Source of the DNA: Perkinsus olseni
Lineage: Eukaryota; Perkinsozoa; Perkinsida
NCBI GenBank assembly: GCA_013115125.1
Contig: JABANN010000044.1
Coordinates: 1 to 64,000, forward strand
Direction of reading: 5' to 3'
Length of the DNA: 64,000 nucleotides
Positions 53,721 to 63,789 of the stretch are shown piece after piece; the first letter of the stretch is position 1, and each line of letters begins with the position of its first letter. A program made the position numbers and the translations under genes. A model generated the notes under the pieces. That model had not been told where the DNA came from. It saw only the letters and a list, made by a program, of their open reading frames with translations, and made no database searches.

Positions 53721-56135
53721 ATGGCCGCGGCGGCGGCAGAAGACAACGCAGGACCGCCTGAGTGGTCATTAGTACGAGATGCGGCATCTACCAGCAGTAC
53801 CTCACTGGATAAAGGCACCATTCATATTGCTGTGGCAGGTAGATCATCATGGACGAGAGTCGACCTAAAGACACTTCTCTCAGTTGCCCAATCGGATCGG
53901 CTACCGCGTGGGAAGGTGTTTTGATTTATCGATCAAGTTGATGGGACCAGCATTGGTACGGAGTATCTTTCTTCTCTGCCAATGACCAGCTCGACCTCCT
54001 TAGATACTACTAGCGTTCTCCCTTTACGGTTTTTGTACCTACACCTACTTCGCGGTTATCATCCACTACTACAACACGGCATGGGTCTGGCTCGGCGCCA
54101 CTGCCGTTGGCCTCTTCCTCTTCATCAATATGATATACAATTACGTCCAGGTGGGGTCGTTTTTGCAATTTTTCCATCAGAATCCACACTGCATCTCAGG
54201 CGGCCCGAACCTCCCCTGGAGTGCCACCTGTGTGTGACCCCGAGGCCCCAGCCGGCAACGAGGGGGGTAGGAGTACCACACCAAGCGTTCATCATCATCG
54301 CTGTCTTCTCAGATCCTGAGGAGTTCGCCCTGCAGAACGCACTACAGCTCCGGTTGTCCAAGTACGGCAAAGGCTATCAAGGATTCGCCGATAGTGACAG
54401 CTCGGGTGAGTCTGGTGGTGAATGAACAATACTGAGATAGTGGTATCAGAGGCAACTTAATCGATACACATTGCGATTCGTTCAAATCGCTGGTGGGTTC
54501 TCTCTGGTCGGATCGTGTTCGTAGAAGTCCGGATGGATCACTCGGATGGATGCCGATCATGTGTATTTATCAGTTGGAGAGTCGACTCCCTACGTACGGG
54601 TTTTAGATGATGACGATAATGCCAGCAGCATGAAGCCGTCTTCGCCGACCCTCTTCCCGCTCTGTCGGAAGTGCAACAGGTGGTCAGAGGGGATGGGGTT
54701 GGTTCAAAAGTGACAGGTGTTCGGAGTGAGCAGTTTGTTCGTCATAAAGTAATCGCTGAACTTTAGCAAGAGTAGCAGGATTTGGAATATGTACGGTAGC
54801 CCTCCTCGACTAGACGGAACAATGACCACTCCGAAAGATGAAGTTTCTCTCATCCCGACTGTAGTCGTGGATCCCAAGTATTCCTGCGATGAAAGTTGAT
54901 CGGCAGAACAGTATTTCTACGGCGCGTCGGAACCATAAACTTTTCTCACGTGCAGGTACAAGCCACCCCGAGCGCATCATTGTTCAGTATGTAAAGTATG
55001 TGTATTGAAGATGGACCATCACTGCCCATGGCTTAACAATTGTGTTGGGCATCGGAACTACAAGTAGTAGCCACCTTTGGTAGAACTAACTTGCGTGAAT
55101 GGATCGACACTTCCTCCGCGAAAGTAGTGTGACGCTCGGATTTTCGCAGAGAACTTAGCAGGGAAGGCGTCAACGCGTCACAAAAATGAGGCCACTGTGC
55201 CACGCGAGCAATCGAATCACGATGTGGCGTAGTGGCCTCATCTTCGTATGTTATATTCTTTTTCTACAAGACTGTATCCGCGATATTCCTCGATGGAAAG
55301 TCCCCCTCTCCAGTACGCGCTCTATTCGGTTGATTCTCAAACGTTTGGGTGAAAAAATAACATGCTTGGCAGATGAATAACCGTTGGTTAGATTATTAAA
55401 ATGTCGCCTGTGTAATGCGGTTTAACATTAGATGCCGTTATCGTCTTCTCCGTTGAAAGATACTTTTACCTCTTCCTGCTGTACCTCGAGCTGTGCTGTC
55501 TCTTCGTGGTCCTCTTATTTTTCGAACCGTTCTCTACGGCGATGTTTCCTACACGAGGGTCCCCTCGATGGAATATCTCCATTGGCTATAAGCAGGTAAT
55601 AATTTCGTGGCGCGCGACACAGTGTGACTTTTCCTGTTGCTCTTTTCAGGCGGTGGCGATGTCCTTCGTTATTTGCCTGGCCATTGCCATTGCCGTTGGC
55701 ATCCTTCTCGGATTTCACACGTACCTAGTTCTCACGAACCAGACGACCATAGACTTCCAGTCTAACGTCCGGGAGGCCAGGCTAGCGAAGCAACAGGGAA
55801 GGTTGTTCATGTAATGCGGGTGCTGCCGCTCTGGGTATTTTCATATCCCAATGCTCCGCTCAGCAACCCCTTCGATCTGGGACGGGCGAGGAATTTCCAT
55901 CAAGTTTTTGGAGACTACAGTTTCTGGTCATTCCGGTGGATGATACCATGGGCAAATTCAAAGGTGAGCATTTGTCGCGCGCCGCGAAATTCGAATGAGC
56001 TGCCATCCTCAGCCGGCACCTAATTGTGATGGATACTTGTGGCCCACCATCGGCACGAGAGGGGCCCTTCGAGGCAGCGGAGGTCATCGGAGGACTGTCT
56101 ATCGGCACGCCGGCGGTCAGCAGCCGGCTGAGTGA
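53721..56135 (+). CDS. DHHC-type protein S-acyltransferase (palmitoyltransferase)
   Basis: It transfers palmitate to cysteines of membrane proteins. The likely start [15 protein letters not shown] (53721) leads to two helices ([37 protein letters not shown]). After a 49-nt intron comes [11 protein letters not shown] in the place of the family's Asp-Pro-Gly motif, then LCRKCNR. The catalytic Cys-rich exon (about 54959-55063) has [20 protein letters not shown] then [16 protein letters not shown]. An approximately 400-nt intron follows, then [20 protein letters not shown], an intron at 55596-55649, helix 4 with [15 protein letters not shown] (TTxE-like motif) and [17 protein letters not shown] (PaCCT-like motif). 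The last intron is 55964-56012 and the last exon ends HAGGQQPAE, stop 56133-56135. Both late introns are family (c), in opposite orientations. Joins from the DHHC exon on are in phase; earlier exons are approximate. Confidence 0.85.
55186..55241. repeat. Inverted repeat inside the long DHHC intron
   Basis: Arm 55186-55203 (ATGAGGCCACTGTGCCAC) pairs with 55224-55241 at 16 of 18 positions around a 20-nt loop. It could be a miniature inverted-repeat element or an intron hairpin. The host intron (about 55064-55463) is several times longer than others in the window. Confidence 0.8.
55596..55649 (+). repeat. Family (c) intron, sense, in the DHHC gene
   Basis: A 54-nt phase-0 intron; AATTTCGTGGCGCGCGACAC starts 5 nt after the donor, and it ends CTCTTTTCAG. 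Flanking exons encode SIGYKQ and AVAMSFV. Confidence 0.85.
55964..56012 (+). repeat. Family (c) intron, inverted, in the DHHC gene
   Basis: A 49-nt phase-0 intron opening GTGAGCATTTGTCGCGCGCC followed by GCGAAATT, and ending CATCCTCAG. The core is inverted relative to the intron 314 nt upstream. Confidence 0.85.
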
Positions 56136-56252
56136 AGCTTTGTCGTTGATTATGCATATAATATTAATAATGATACAGTTTACACATCATCACGCCTTGT
56201 TGAGTTCTCTATTCAATTGCAGTCGATCGTAGTAGTGTTAGTTGTCATTATC

Positions 56253-58228
56253 ATGACTACCCCTCCAGGCCCTACCAGCGGTGCCTCCCCCGGGCCAGAG
56301 ATGGTGGATGATCATGAAGAGGTTAAGTAAGTAGAGCTGGAACGTATCTTTGATGACCGCTCGAAGCCCGTCGAATTTAGACCGTGAGCGTTAGTCATAG
56401 AATTTTAATGGCAAATTTCCGTAATCGAAAGTCCGATGATGGTTTGAGTTTCTATCTGTATCGCTGTCATTCAGACCTGCCGCCACCACCGGAGAGGTGA
56501 CGGCCGAGGCAGCGGAGACTGTGGGAAGTGGAAGTCCCTTCTCCTGCTCCTGGTCCTCCACCGAGAGCAGCAGCAGCGGCTACCACGTGAGAGCAGCGGG
56601 TCGAATGAGGCCTCACCGTCATGCAGGCCATCGAACGACGGCTGTGCGATGCTGTCTTCCTCATGCTGGAACTTGCTGATGTCGAGAAGGAGGCGGCCCG
56701 TTCAGACGACATCCGACAAGTAGGGTTGGTCTGGCGCAGCCACCGTTGAGGAATTGCAAGATAGCAAGATCCCATGGTCAGGTCCTTGTGGAGCGGTTGC
56801 GTGGAGTAGTATCTGACCTCCTTATATCGGGAGACCAAGACGCTGCTGAGGGAGCCCCAGCCTGCACCCATCTAGCGTCCGCCCTCAATTTGGTTGCTAG
56901 AGTTTTCGACCATCTGGAGGGGGGCCGAGAGGGAATGCTGCCTGCGGTGCGTTCTAGGGAGAGCTCCGACGTCGCACTTTCGTGTTCACAAAATTGTGTG
57001 CTTCTTCATTCTTCAAACGTTGGGAATCTGTGAGAGCACTCAGATCAACTAGGAACAGGAGACTGGCGCCAGTGACTCTTCACACAGTCCTTATAGATTC
57101 TATTCCGAGCTCGATGGTCTGGGTGTATCCTTGCAGTTGGTTTCTTGATGCAGGCCTTGCTGGCTCTCCGTGGTGTGGTGGCGGCCTGCCCCCTCACCGA
57201 GCATTCACCCGATAGGATGACCGCGGAGGCCCAGGACGGCATCCTCGCGGCTGCTGGCATAGTCTATGTTGGGCTTGCCCTGTACGCATCCCCCTCCCTC
57301 CGCTACCGCCGTGTCACCACCTCTCGACAGGTACCAGAATCGTGAGGAGCCGTGCGCCGCTACTCGGTCGAGGGCCCAGGATGGACTTGGATTTTTACAC
57401 CGTTCCAGCGATGTTCGGGAAGAGTTTGAAGTGTAGCCAACGGAGGCGCCTTTGATGGCCTTGATCAGCTTTGCCTCAGTTACGTCAGTCGGCTGTACAG
57501 GGAGGTGCACTTCCCGCATAGTGAAGGCAGTGAGTGGCCCGAAGCCACCGGCCTGGTGCGGTTGATCAGACGGCTGAATGATCTAGTGTGGGCGGCTGAG
57601 GTTACTGACAGTGATGCGGTGAGTGGTTGATCGAGGTTTGGTACCATAAATCGCCTTATTCAGGAGAACTTCACCCATCCGGTTGTGTGCTTGCCGGGCA
57701 GCAAGGTGGTGATAGCTCCTGTTAGCGAGTGCCTGGAGGGCATCAGGAAGGGCGGAGCGACGCTCCTCGATTTTAATGTCACTAAGGTTGATCATGACGT
57801 CATCTACACTATGTGGTTCTCATCGGACGTAGGCCGTGGGCATGCATGCATACCACTCCTTTCGCAACTCTTTTCAGGACGGCTCCATAAGGTGGCAGCT
57901 GGACTACACCTATGATCACTTCCTCGATCTCTCTCGTCGTTTGGCGAAGACCAGCCCGAGCTGTCCGCCCCTGCCGTCCACGAAGTACTCCATCATCACC
58001 ACGATACTCAATCATGATGACGAGATTGACGATCGACTGGCCAGCGACCTCGGCCACTGGGTAGGGCGTGTCACCAGCCACTGCCCCTGTACTGTCTGTT
58101 GGCAGGTGAAGGACATCGTGAAGTCGGAGAGGGGCCCCATTGTGGAACAGGCCTTCGGGCTCGGGGCGGCCCTGAGGAGAACTGGAGGGAGCAGCTCAGA
58201 TCAATGGTTTGAGGATCATCAAAGTTGA
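56253..58228 (+). CDS. PX-domain protein, intron-rich
   Basis: PX domains bind phosphoinositides and target endosomal or other membranes. The start MTTPPGPTSGASPGPEMVDD (56253) is spliced at 56327. Helical blocks follow: AIERRLCDAVFLMLELADVE, VLVERLRGVVSDLLISGD, LNLVARVFDHLEGGREG and LVRLIRRLNDLVWAAEV. The C-terminal part fits a PX fold: DHDVIYTMWFSSD, then IRWQLDYTYDHFLDLSRRL, PPLPSTKYS and DDEIDDRLASDLGHW joined by a 45-nt intron to VKDIVKSERGPIVEQAFGL; stop after WFEDHQS at 58226-58228. The aromatic Tyr-x-His-Phe core and Pro-Pro-Leu-Pro match the family; the basic residue before the core is replaced (Asp-Tyr-Thr-Tyr), so lipid binding may be altered. Not all middle exons were phase-checked. 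Confidence 0.6.
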
Positions 58229-58938
58229 TTAATATTAACATGCAGCATGCAGGGAAGTTCCGTTAGCGTTGATATTGTTGCGTTGGCGACACGGAGTGGT
58301 GAGAGAGGGAAACAGGGATAGTCCCAGAAAGAAAAGGGCGATGAGAACGACGGAAGGAACCCTCGCTGGCGGCTCCAATTGAGCCGTCATCGCCCGACAA
58401 GGTCAAATGTTGTTCGGGTCACTCGGATACCGGTTTGTTGATGAATACACCTCCCCCCCCCCTCCACCAACTCTCACCATATCCGATTCTTTTTTGGGTT
58501 GGTGCGCTGTCACCTGGTCACCGAGTGCTGCGACTTAGGATAGTATGTTCTTATGATTCGCAGAATATAACCTGCACGTTCCAGGGCCTAACTCTTCGTA
58601 GTGAGAACTCCGGAAGTCGTAAGAAATTTTCTCCACTAATTCTTGGCGTACATGGGTCAAGATTAGGTGCAAAGTTATAGATATACTACCCCAGTAAAAG
58701 TTGGTATTTTGGGGCGGCGCGATTTTGAGCCGTGAATGCTAACAAGCTGTGGAGGGGTGTAGGTATTCGGTACACATTTTCGGGTCTTTACGACTCTCCA
58801 AGTAATATGTGAAATGAAGGGAGGCAATGCGCTGAATGTGACTGAGGACAGCTTCCGTAGTTGAGTGACCGTCATTTGAGCAGCAACCTTCGGAAGGAGT
58901 GGCCTTGGACTCGAATCAGTCTGGAGCTGCCATCACCA
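58229..58938. other. Intergenic upstream of the acidic protein gene
   Basis: A C-run (CTCCCCCCCCCCTCC) lies near 58447-58461. No coding region or RNA gene is apparent; the likely promoter of the next gene lies at its right end. Confidence 0.45.
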
Positions 58939-61173
58939 ATGGCTGAGGTTAATACTGTGTTAGACAGGATGAAGGCAAGGTGTGGTAGGCGGGGCTACAA
59001 CGTGAATGGCAGTATACCGGAGAACACAACTTGGGAGGGCATTGCTGAGCTATTAAGGCCGCCTGGGGCTCATCGGACCTCCACACAAATGGACAGTGGA
59101 GTCGCTCATGCTGGGGAGGAGACAATCTCTCACGGGCCGAAAAGAGAAGTGAGCTTGAGAACGTCGGACGGTTATGGATTGGGCTGCCGTCCTTAGGGCA
59201 CTCGAGAGAGGCTGCAGAGCACACCCGAGGAGAGGGCTTATGAGATCTTGATGGAAACAAGGGACCGCATATCATCACTCGAGGCCTCCGCCGCCGCCGA
59301 CCCTTCCGCCCCAGGTGAGCGCACCATGCGGTGTGATGATTGATGATGGCTCTCAGGTGCGTCTGCTGGGTACCGGTCAACATACCTGCACATCGCCAAG
59401 GCTCATCAGGAGCTCCTCCACACTCTACAGGGGTTCCACACACGCAGTCGACCAGCTGCGGTCCAGACCGGTCCAGCCGAGGCCCCCGCCCCTCTAGTAG
59501 TGCCTCCTGAGAGCGGCGAAGAGCTGCGAGACCTCCCGAACGAGCTCGAGTTCAGCTTCGACTCGCCGCCCCAGAAGCCGGCGGATTCCAGTGGTCGCTC
59601 GGGGGGCGTGTGGAGGTCTCCGTACACCGACGAAAGCGGCCACGCATCCACAAGCGTGCGTCCACTTAGAGAAGCAGCAGCGTCACCGGAGAGCTCTGCT
59701 AACCTTAGCGTGATCACTGCTTCAACTGAGGAGGAGCAGGAGGGGGCGTTGAAGGCTTCCATGTCTCAAGCTATCGTTGCTGAGCTCCTCAGTGGCACTG
59801 TGAACACGATGGCAGCTGTCGACGAGGAAGATGAACCCGACCCACGCCGATTGTGGGGCATCAAAGATACGGCATCAACGGCTGACCAGCGAGCCGGCGT
59901 TGTCAAAGAGGACCTTCCAAATGGGTCGAGGGGAACCGCTGTTGATGGCCATGATGACTCGGATTGTATGCGGGCAGAGGAGATGGCGTACTCGGTGGAA
60001 TTGAGCGCAGAGGACGACATCGCTGCTGATGGCGATGATCATAAGCCGCCTGAGGAAGCAGCGAGATGGTCCAGGGACGTGCTGATGGACGACGAGCCGG
60101 CCAATACTGGCGAACAAGGGTCAACAACCCGAAGGAGTTCAGCAGAGGCCGGCCAGTCCGATGCTGTCATACCTGCCGTTGATCAGGCTAAGCAGAAGGG
60201 CTTGGGCGAGAGCAGGACGGCAGAGGCCTTCAATAGCGACCTGGCGGGAGGGGCAGTGGAGGGGTATGAGGAAGGACCGAGATCCAGTGATGAAGTAAAG
60301 GGCACTGAGAGGAGCCAGGGGGAGGAGACAGACGAGGCAAGCGAGGGCTTCGGTGAGCCGATGACCATGATCGAGAAGCTGGCAGCAGCCAAGGAACGTA
60401 TCGAGGAAAGCTACGCCGACTCTGCCCACCCCAGACAGGTCGCCTCAGTGCTCTTGGCTGATTGCTATACCATACATGAAGGCCCCTCGCTTGGGACCGG
60501 GGAGGCAGAAGATGCCGTTGACGGGCCGAGCAGTGGGGGCCACGTGGCAGCGGCGATGGAGGACGAGAAAGAACATCGGGATGGGAGCTCGGGAGGGGAG
60601 CAGGGCCGAGGGGAGGTCGAACGGGAGACACCCGAGGAGGACCGACCTGAGGGTCTGTTCAAGGAGGGCTCCGGCGTTGATGGCGGAGCTAAGGTACTCC
60701 TACCGAACCCTGAAACTCCCCACATCGCGGTAGAGGATCAGGACGGGGATCATCCGATCCCTGTGGAAGCGCTGGTAGAACACCCGGGTACGGCAGAAGC
60801 ATCGGCTACGGAGGAAGAAGGGCAGACGACGACGGAAGAGTTATCAAACACCCCAACCGTGAGGACGGCCAGACCAGTGGCCAAGAACCTCGGTATAGTG
60901 GACACGTTCGACAGGCTAGTTCGGCAGGCCAGGGCCCACGCACAGCCCCCTCGCGCCGCCCAGTCCCCACCTCCAAGGACCCGCATGCCAGGGGAGATCC
61001 CGACGGCGGCGGCGGCGGCGGGCGGGGGAGGAGTCTTACAGACGCGACGGTACTACCATCTACCCGAGTTCATATCGAAGGGGCAGAAGACCCTGAAGGT
61101 AACAGTATCGAAGAAAAGGCTTCTGGGAGGCGGCAGAGGCGGGAAGAAGCTGTTCGACCCTGACCCCTTCTGA
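58939..61173 (+). CDS. Long acidic, disordered protein of about 714 residues, unrecognised
   Basis: Exons 58939-59148, 59197-59314 and 59357-61173, with introns of 48 nt (GTGAGCTTG...CCTTAG) and 42 nt (GTGAGCGCA...CTCTCAG). The lengths sum to 2145 nt, exactly 715 codons including the stop. The N terminus is helical (MAEVNTVLDRMKARCGRRGY, TRERLQSTPEERAYEILMET, AKAHQELLHTLQGF). The rest is rich in Glu, Asp, Ser, Ala and Gly without hydrophobic stretches. The C terminus switches to a basic tail (RRYYHLPEFISKGQ, LKVTVSKKRLLGGGRGGKK) ending FDPDPF. An acidic body with a basic end suggests a scaffold, chromatin or cytoskeletal protein, but nothing identifies it. Start: first Met in frame after non-coding sequence, with good splice phases downstream. 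Confidence 0.7.
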
Positions 61174-61420
61174 AGAGCGCTTTTGTGTGCCTGCTAGCTT
61201 TGAACCATGCTCATCGATTGTACAAGTTAACGTTGCGGAGTTATTGAGTAACGACTCGCCACTGTACTTGTCAAGACCCACAACCCCTAATGAAATCATG
61301 ATCGGGTATTAAACAAAGGAGTGGTACTCACCTACTCGCCGCCTCACACAAGCAGGCCAACACCAGCATTAATGACTGTGAACTCAAGTCGATACTGATG
61401 GATGATATGCGGCACAGGTC

Positions 61421-62422
61421 TCATGCGTTCTTCTTATCCTGTAGACCACGACGGCGACTAGATCGCCTAGGCTTCGACTCATCCCCTTGGGGATGCTCTA
61501 TGATGGATTGGCCCACGAGGGACTCGATCGTGGCTACAGTATTGAGCCAGTACTTGTGCAGGTCGAAGCCCCTGGTTGAATTGAGTACGTAGTCAGTAGT
61601 GAGGAGCCAAGTGTGCATGATAATAAAAATGCATGATGAAATGACGATGACCGCCTGTGTGTCATGGTTGGCGAGGGGCGCCACGTACCCGAAGGGCATG
61701 AACAACAGGAAGGCCCAGGTCCCGCCATGAACGATCCAGGACAGGGTCGGAGGCACTGGTGTGCTCAAAAACATCATCGCATCACCGGCAGACCCCCGAC
61801 AGACGGTCAGATCCGCTTGGACCGACAGGCGTACGTGCATGGGGACGTCGTCGATGGCGGCGAGGCACCGCAGGAAGGACGAGTACACCGCAGGCACGCT
61901 CAACGGCCGGGCTAGACCGTCGTTTTTTCTCAGCAACCCCATCGCCTCCAAGGTTTCGACTCGGTCCTCCCCGCGGCCCCCTGCCATCTCTATGAGATGG
62001 ACAGCGTACCCGAGCAGGAGCAGTCGGTAAAGATCCACGTGTTGGGCCATGCCTTCTCCAGTCAGGATGACGGTGATGTCGATCGAGCGTCCAGCGGCGT
62101 GGCCGGTGAGGGTTCGAACCGACCACCAGCGAGAGAAGCTGACGGTGGTGTAGAAGCCAAAGAGGAGGCCTAGGATGATCGAGAAGACGTTCCAGAGCTT
62201 CTCGAGGGAGGCCAAGTGGAGGATGAGATTGTCCGTGAGGGGGGCGTGGACGAAGGTGCCGAGAGCCGTCACGTAGAGGAGGGAGGGGATGATGAAGGCC
62301 AACGGGGAGACGGTGGTGGGGCCGGCAGCGGTAGCAGAAAAGGGGTAGGGCAGAGACATCATAAAAAGGCTGTTGGCCGCCTCCCCCAAATTAATGATAA
62401 ACCAATACCACACCATCCTCAT
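61421..62422 (-). CDS. Bestrophin-like anion channel protein
   Basis: A single exon of 333 codons starting MRMVWYWFIINLGEAAN. Hydrophobic segments are at roughly residues 5-25, 45-62, 75-98 and 230-265. The segment IILGLLFGFYTTVSFSRWW, with GFY followed by an Arg-Trp-Trp after the second helix region, is the hallmark of bestrophins (chloride/bicarbonate channels). A second hydrophobic pair occurs late (WIVHGGTWAFLLFMPFGYVA, VIVISSCIFIIMHTWLLTT), where bestrophins have their pore-flanking helices, followed by RGFDLHKYWLNT. The C terminus is basic (KPRRSSRRRGLQDKK). The length is near that of short microbial and protist homologues. The identity rests mainly on the RWW region, so it could be a related UPF0187-type protein. 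Confidence 0.55.
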   Translation of the reverse strand: MRMVWYWFIINLGEAANSLFMMSLPYPFSATAAGPTTVSPLAFIIPSLLYVTALGTFVHAPLTDNLILHLASLEKLWNVFSIILGLLFGFYTTVSFSRWWSVRTLTGHAAGRSIDITVILTGEGMAQHVDLYRLLLLGYAVHLIEMAGGRGEDRVETLEAMGLLRKNDGLARPLSVPAVYSSFLRCLAAIDDVPMHVRLSVQADLTVCRGSAGDAMMFLSTPVPPTLSWIVHGGTWAFLLFMPFGYVAPLANHDTQAVIVISSCIFIIMHTWLLTTDYVLNSTRGFDLHKYWLNTVATIESLVGQSIIEHPQGDESKPRRSSRRRGLQDKKNA

Positions 62423-62696
62423 CGAAATGTAACACTAGAGATGCTGTCCTCCCCTGGCGCGTGACGAGCTTGCCACCAGAGGAATCATTCGCTCTCCTCC
62501 TGAACAGTTGTGGTTTCCGTCACCTATCGTCGTCAGCCTCGACTCGGCCCCTTCCTGGTCGGCCTGTACGACGGCAACTCCCCGCCACCACCGCTGCCGC
62601 CGTCCCAGAAACCTTTACTCGCCCTGTTCACCGTGTCACCCTTGTGTGGCCGCAGCCCCCTGCCGAACACGAACAGTCCTTCGTTCACGGACAACG

Positions 62697-63068
62697 CTAC
62701 CTCGCTGACCTGTGGGACTCCTCCCTTCGCCGCTCTTCCTCCTTTTCTTTCCACTCATCACTGGCCTTGATACGAGTAGCATCCGCCTCCAGTCGATCGA
62801 GGTAGGCCAACCGCTCCTTCGGCGGTTCCTGATGCTCTGGTGCCCCTCCTGACAGAGATGCTGGCAGCCGAGTGGCGCATTTCCTCCCCACTCACCATTC
62901 CTCGCCTCAGCCGGTGCGGAAGGTGCGGTAGATCTTCCAGCGAAGTGATGGTATGCCAAGTACCCCACTATACCGCAGAGAATGATACTTATAGGTGATA
63001 TTGAGGGCAGCCACCGGCCACTCTCACGGCTTGGCTTGGACGGCCTCCCTGAAGTCACCAATGGCCAT
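62697..63068 (-). CDS. Small single-pass membrane protein with charged helical tail, 94 residues
   Basis: Exons 63068-63028, 62987-62896 and 62848-62697; introns of 40 and 47 nt, both GT-AG; total 285 nt, 95 codons with stop. The protein starts MAIGDFREAVQAKP, has one hydrophobic segment (IILCGIVGYLAYHHFAG), a Pro/Ala linker, then a long charged helix (RLAYLDRLEADATRIKASDE, WKEKEEERRREESHRSAR). This layout (short lumenal end, one helix, cytosolic coiled coil) resembles small ER or mitochondrial membrane adaptors such as selenoprotein S/VIMP-like proteins, but no family motif is visible. It is too exon-split to appear as one frame. The neighbouring gene start is 180 nt upstream. Confidence 0.6.
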
Positions 63069-63250
63069 GATGACAGCGGGTGAGGGAAGACCACCGAAAC
63101 CCACCCTCTTCGATCGACTCAGCATCATCACCCTCCTCAGAAACACTTCCCTCCTCGCCAAGCTGACGACAAGTAGATGAAGTCGAAGGTCATTATCATT
63201 GCCGCCTACCTCTGAGGCGAGGCACTCGATACTGTGCATCCCGCTGAGCC

Positions 63251-63611
63251 TCAGTAGCCGTTGCTCGCCGCCTTGCTGGGGTAGGGGTAATGCCGGCACA
63301 ACCCCTGGCAACAGCCCTACCATCCCAATCGGCCTGGCACCGTCGACCCACCTTCAGGCTTCTCTTCTGCGGCGAGGGAATCCACTGGGACACACTCCGC
63401 TGGTGATGAAGGAGGGTAGTGGAGACAGCGGCCAGGGGGGCACAGGTACTGTACTTGTTGCCCTGATACCGAGAGAATCAGAGTCAGCGCAGCGCCTTGC
63501 GACGTGCGACTGTTCCCCTGTCTTACCCTGGCTAGAGAAGGCGAATTCCTTGCCGAGGCAGCAGCTGGGAGCGCCGGCAAGGACGGCACTCCACACAATA
63601 AGCGCTTTCAT
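63251..63611 (-). CDS. Small secreted Cys-containing protein, 83 residues
   Basis: Exons 63611-63527, 63462-63321 and 63275-63251, with introns of 64 and 45 nt (GTAAGACAG...TATCAG, GTAGGGCTG...CCCCAG); total 252 nt, 84 codons with stop, phases consistent. The N terminus MKALIVWSAVLAGAPSCCLG is a good signal peptide, with cleavage likely near residues 17-20. The mature part is short with four or five cysteines (YLCPPGRCLHYPPSSPAEC, then GRLGCKAASNGY at the end), suggesting disulfide bonds. Role unknown; in a parasite such a protein could act outside the cell, which is speculation. The last exon is very short, so the 3' end is the weakest part of the model. Confidence 0.55.
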
Positions 63612-63789
63612 TTTATAAGAGTTGAAAACTAATCGCCAAGAACGAGTGCAGCGCGTCACAGATCCCCCAGCTCAGACGCGGCTTTCAGAGCATAGGCGAA
63701 TGGCGGTGTTCCTGCTGGACCTGCCCCCCTCCCGCTCCCACACAACGCCCCCTCTCCGCGGAAAAGTCTGCTGCATTACACTTACGTGT

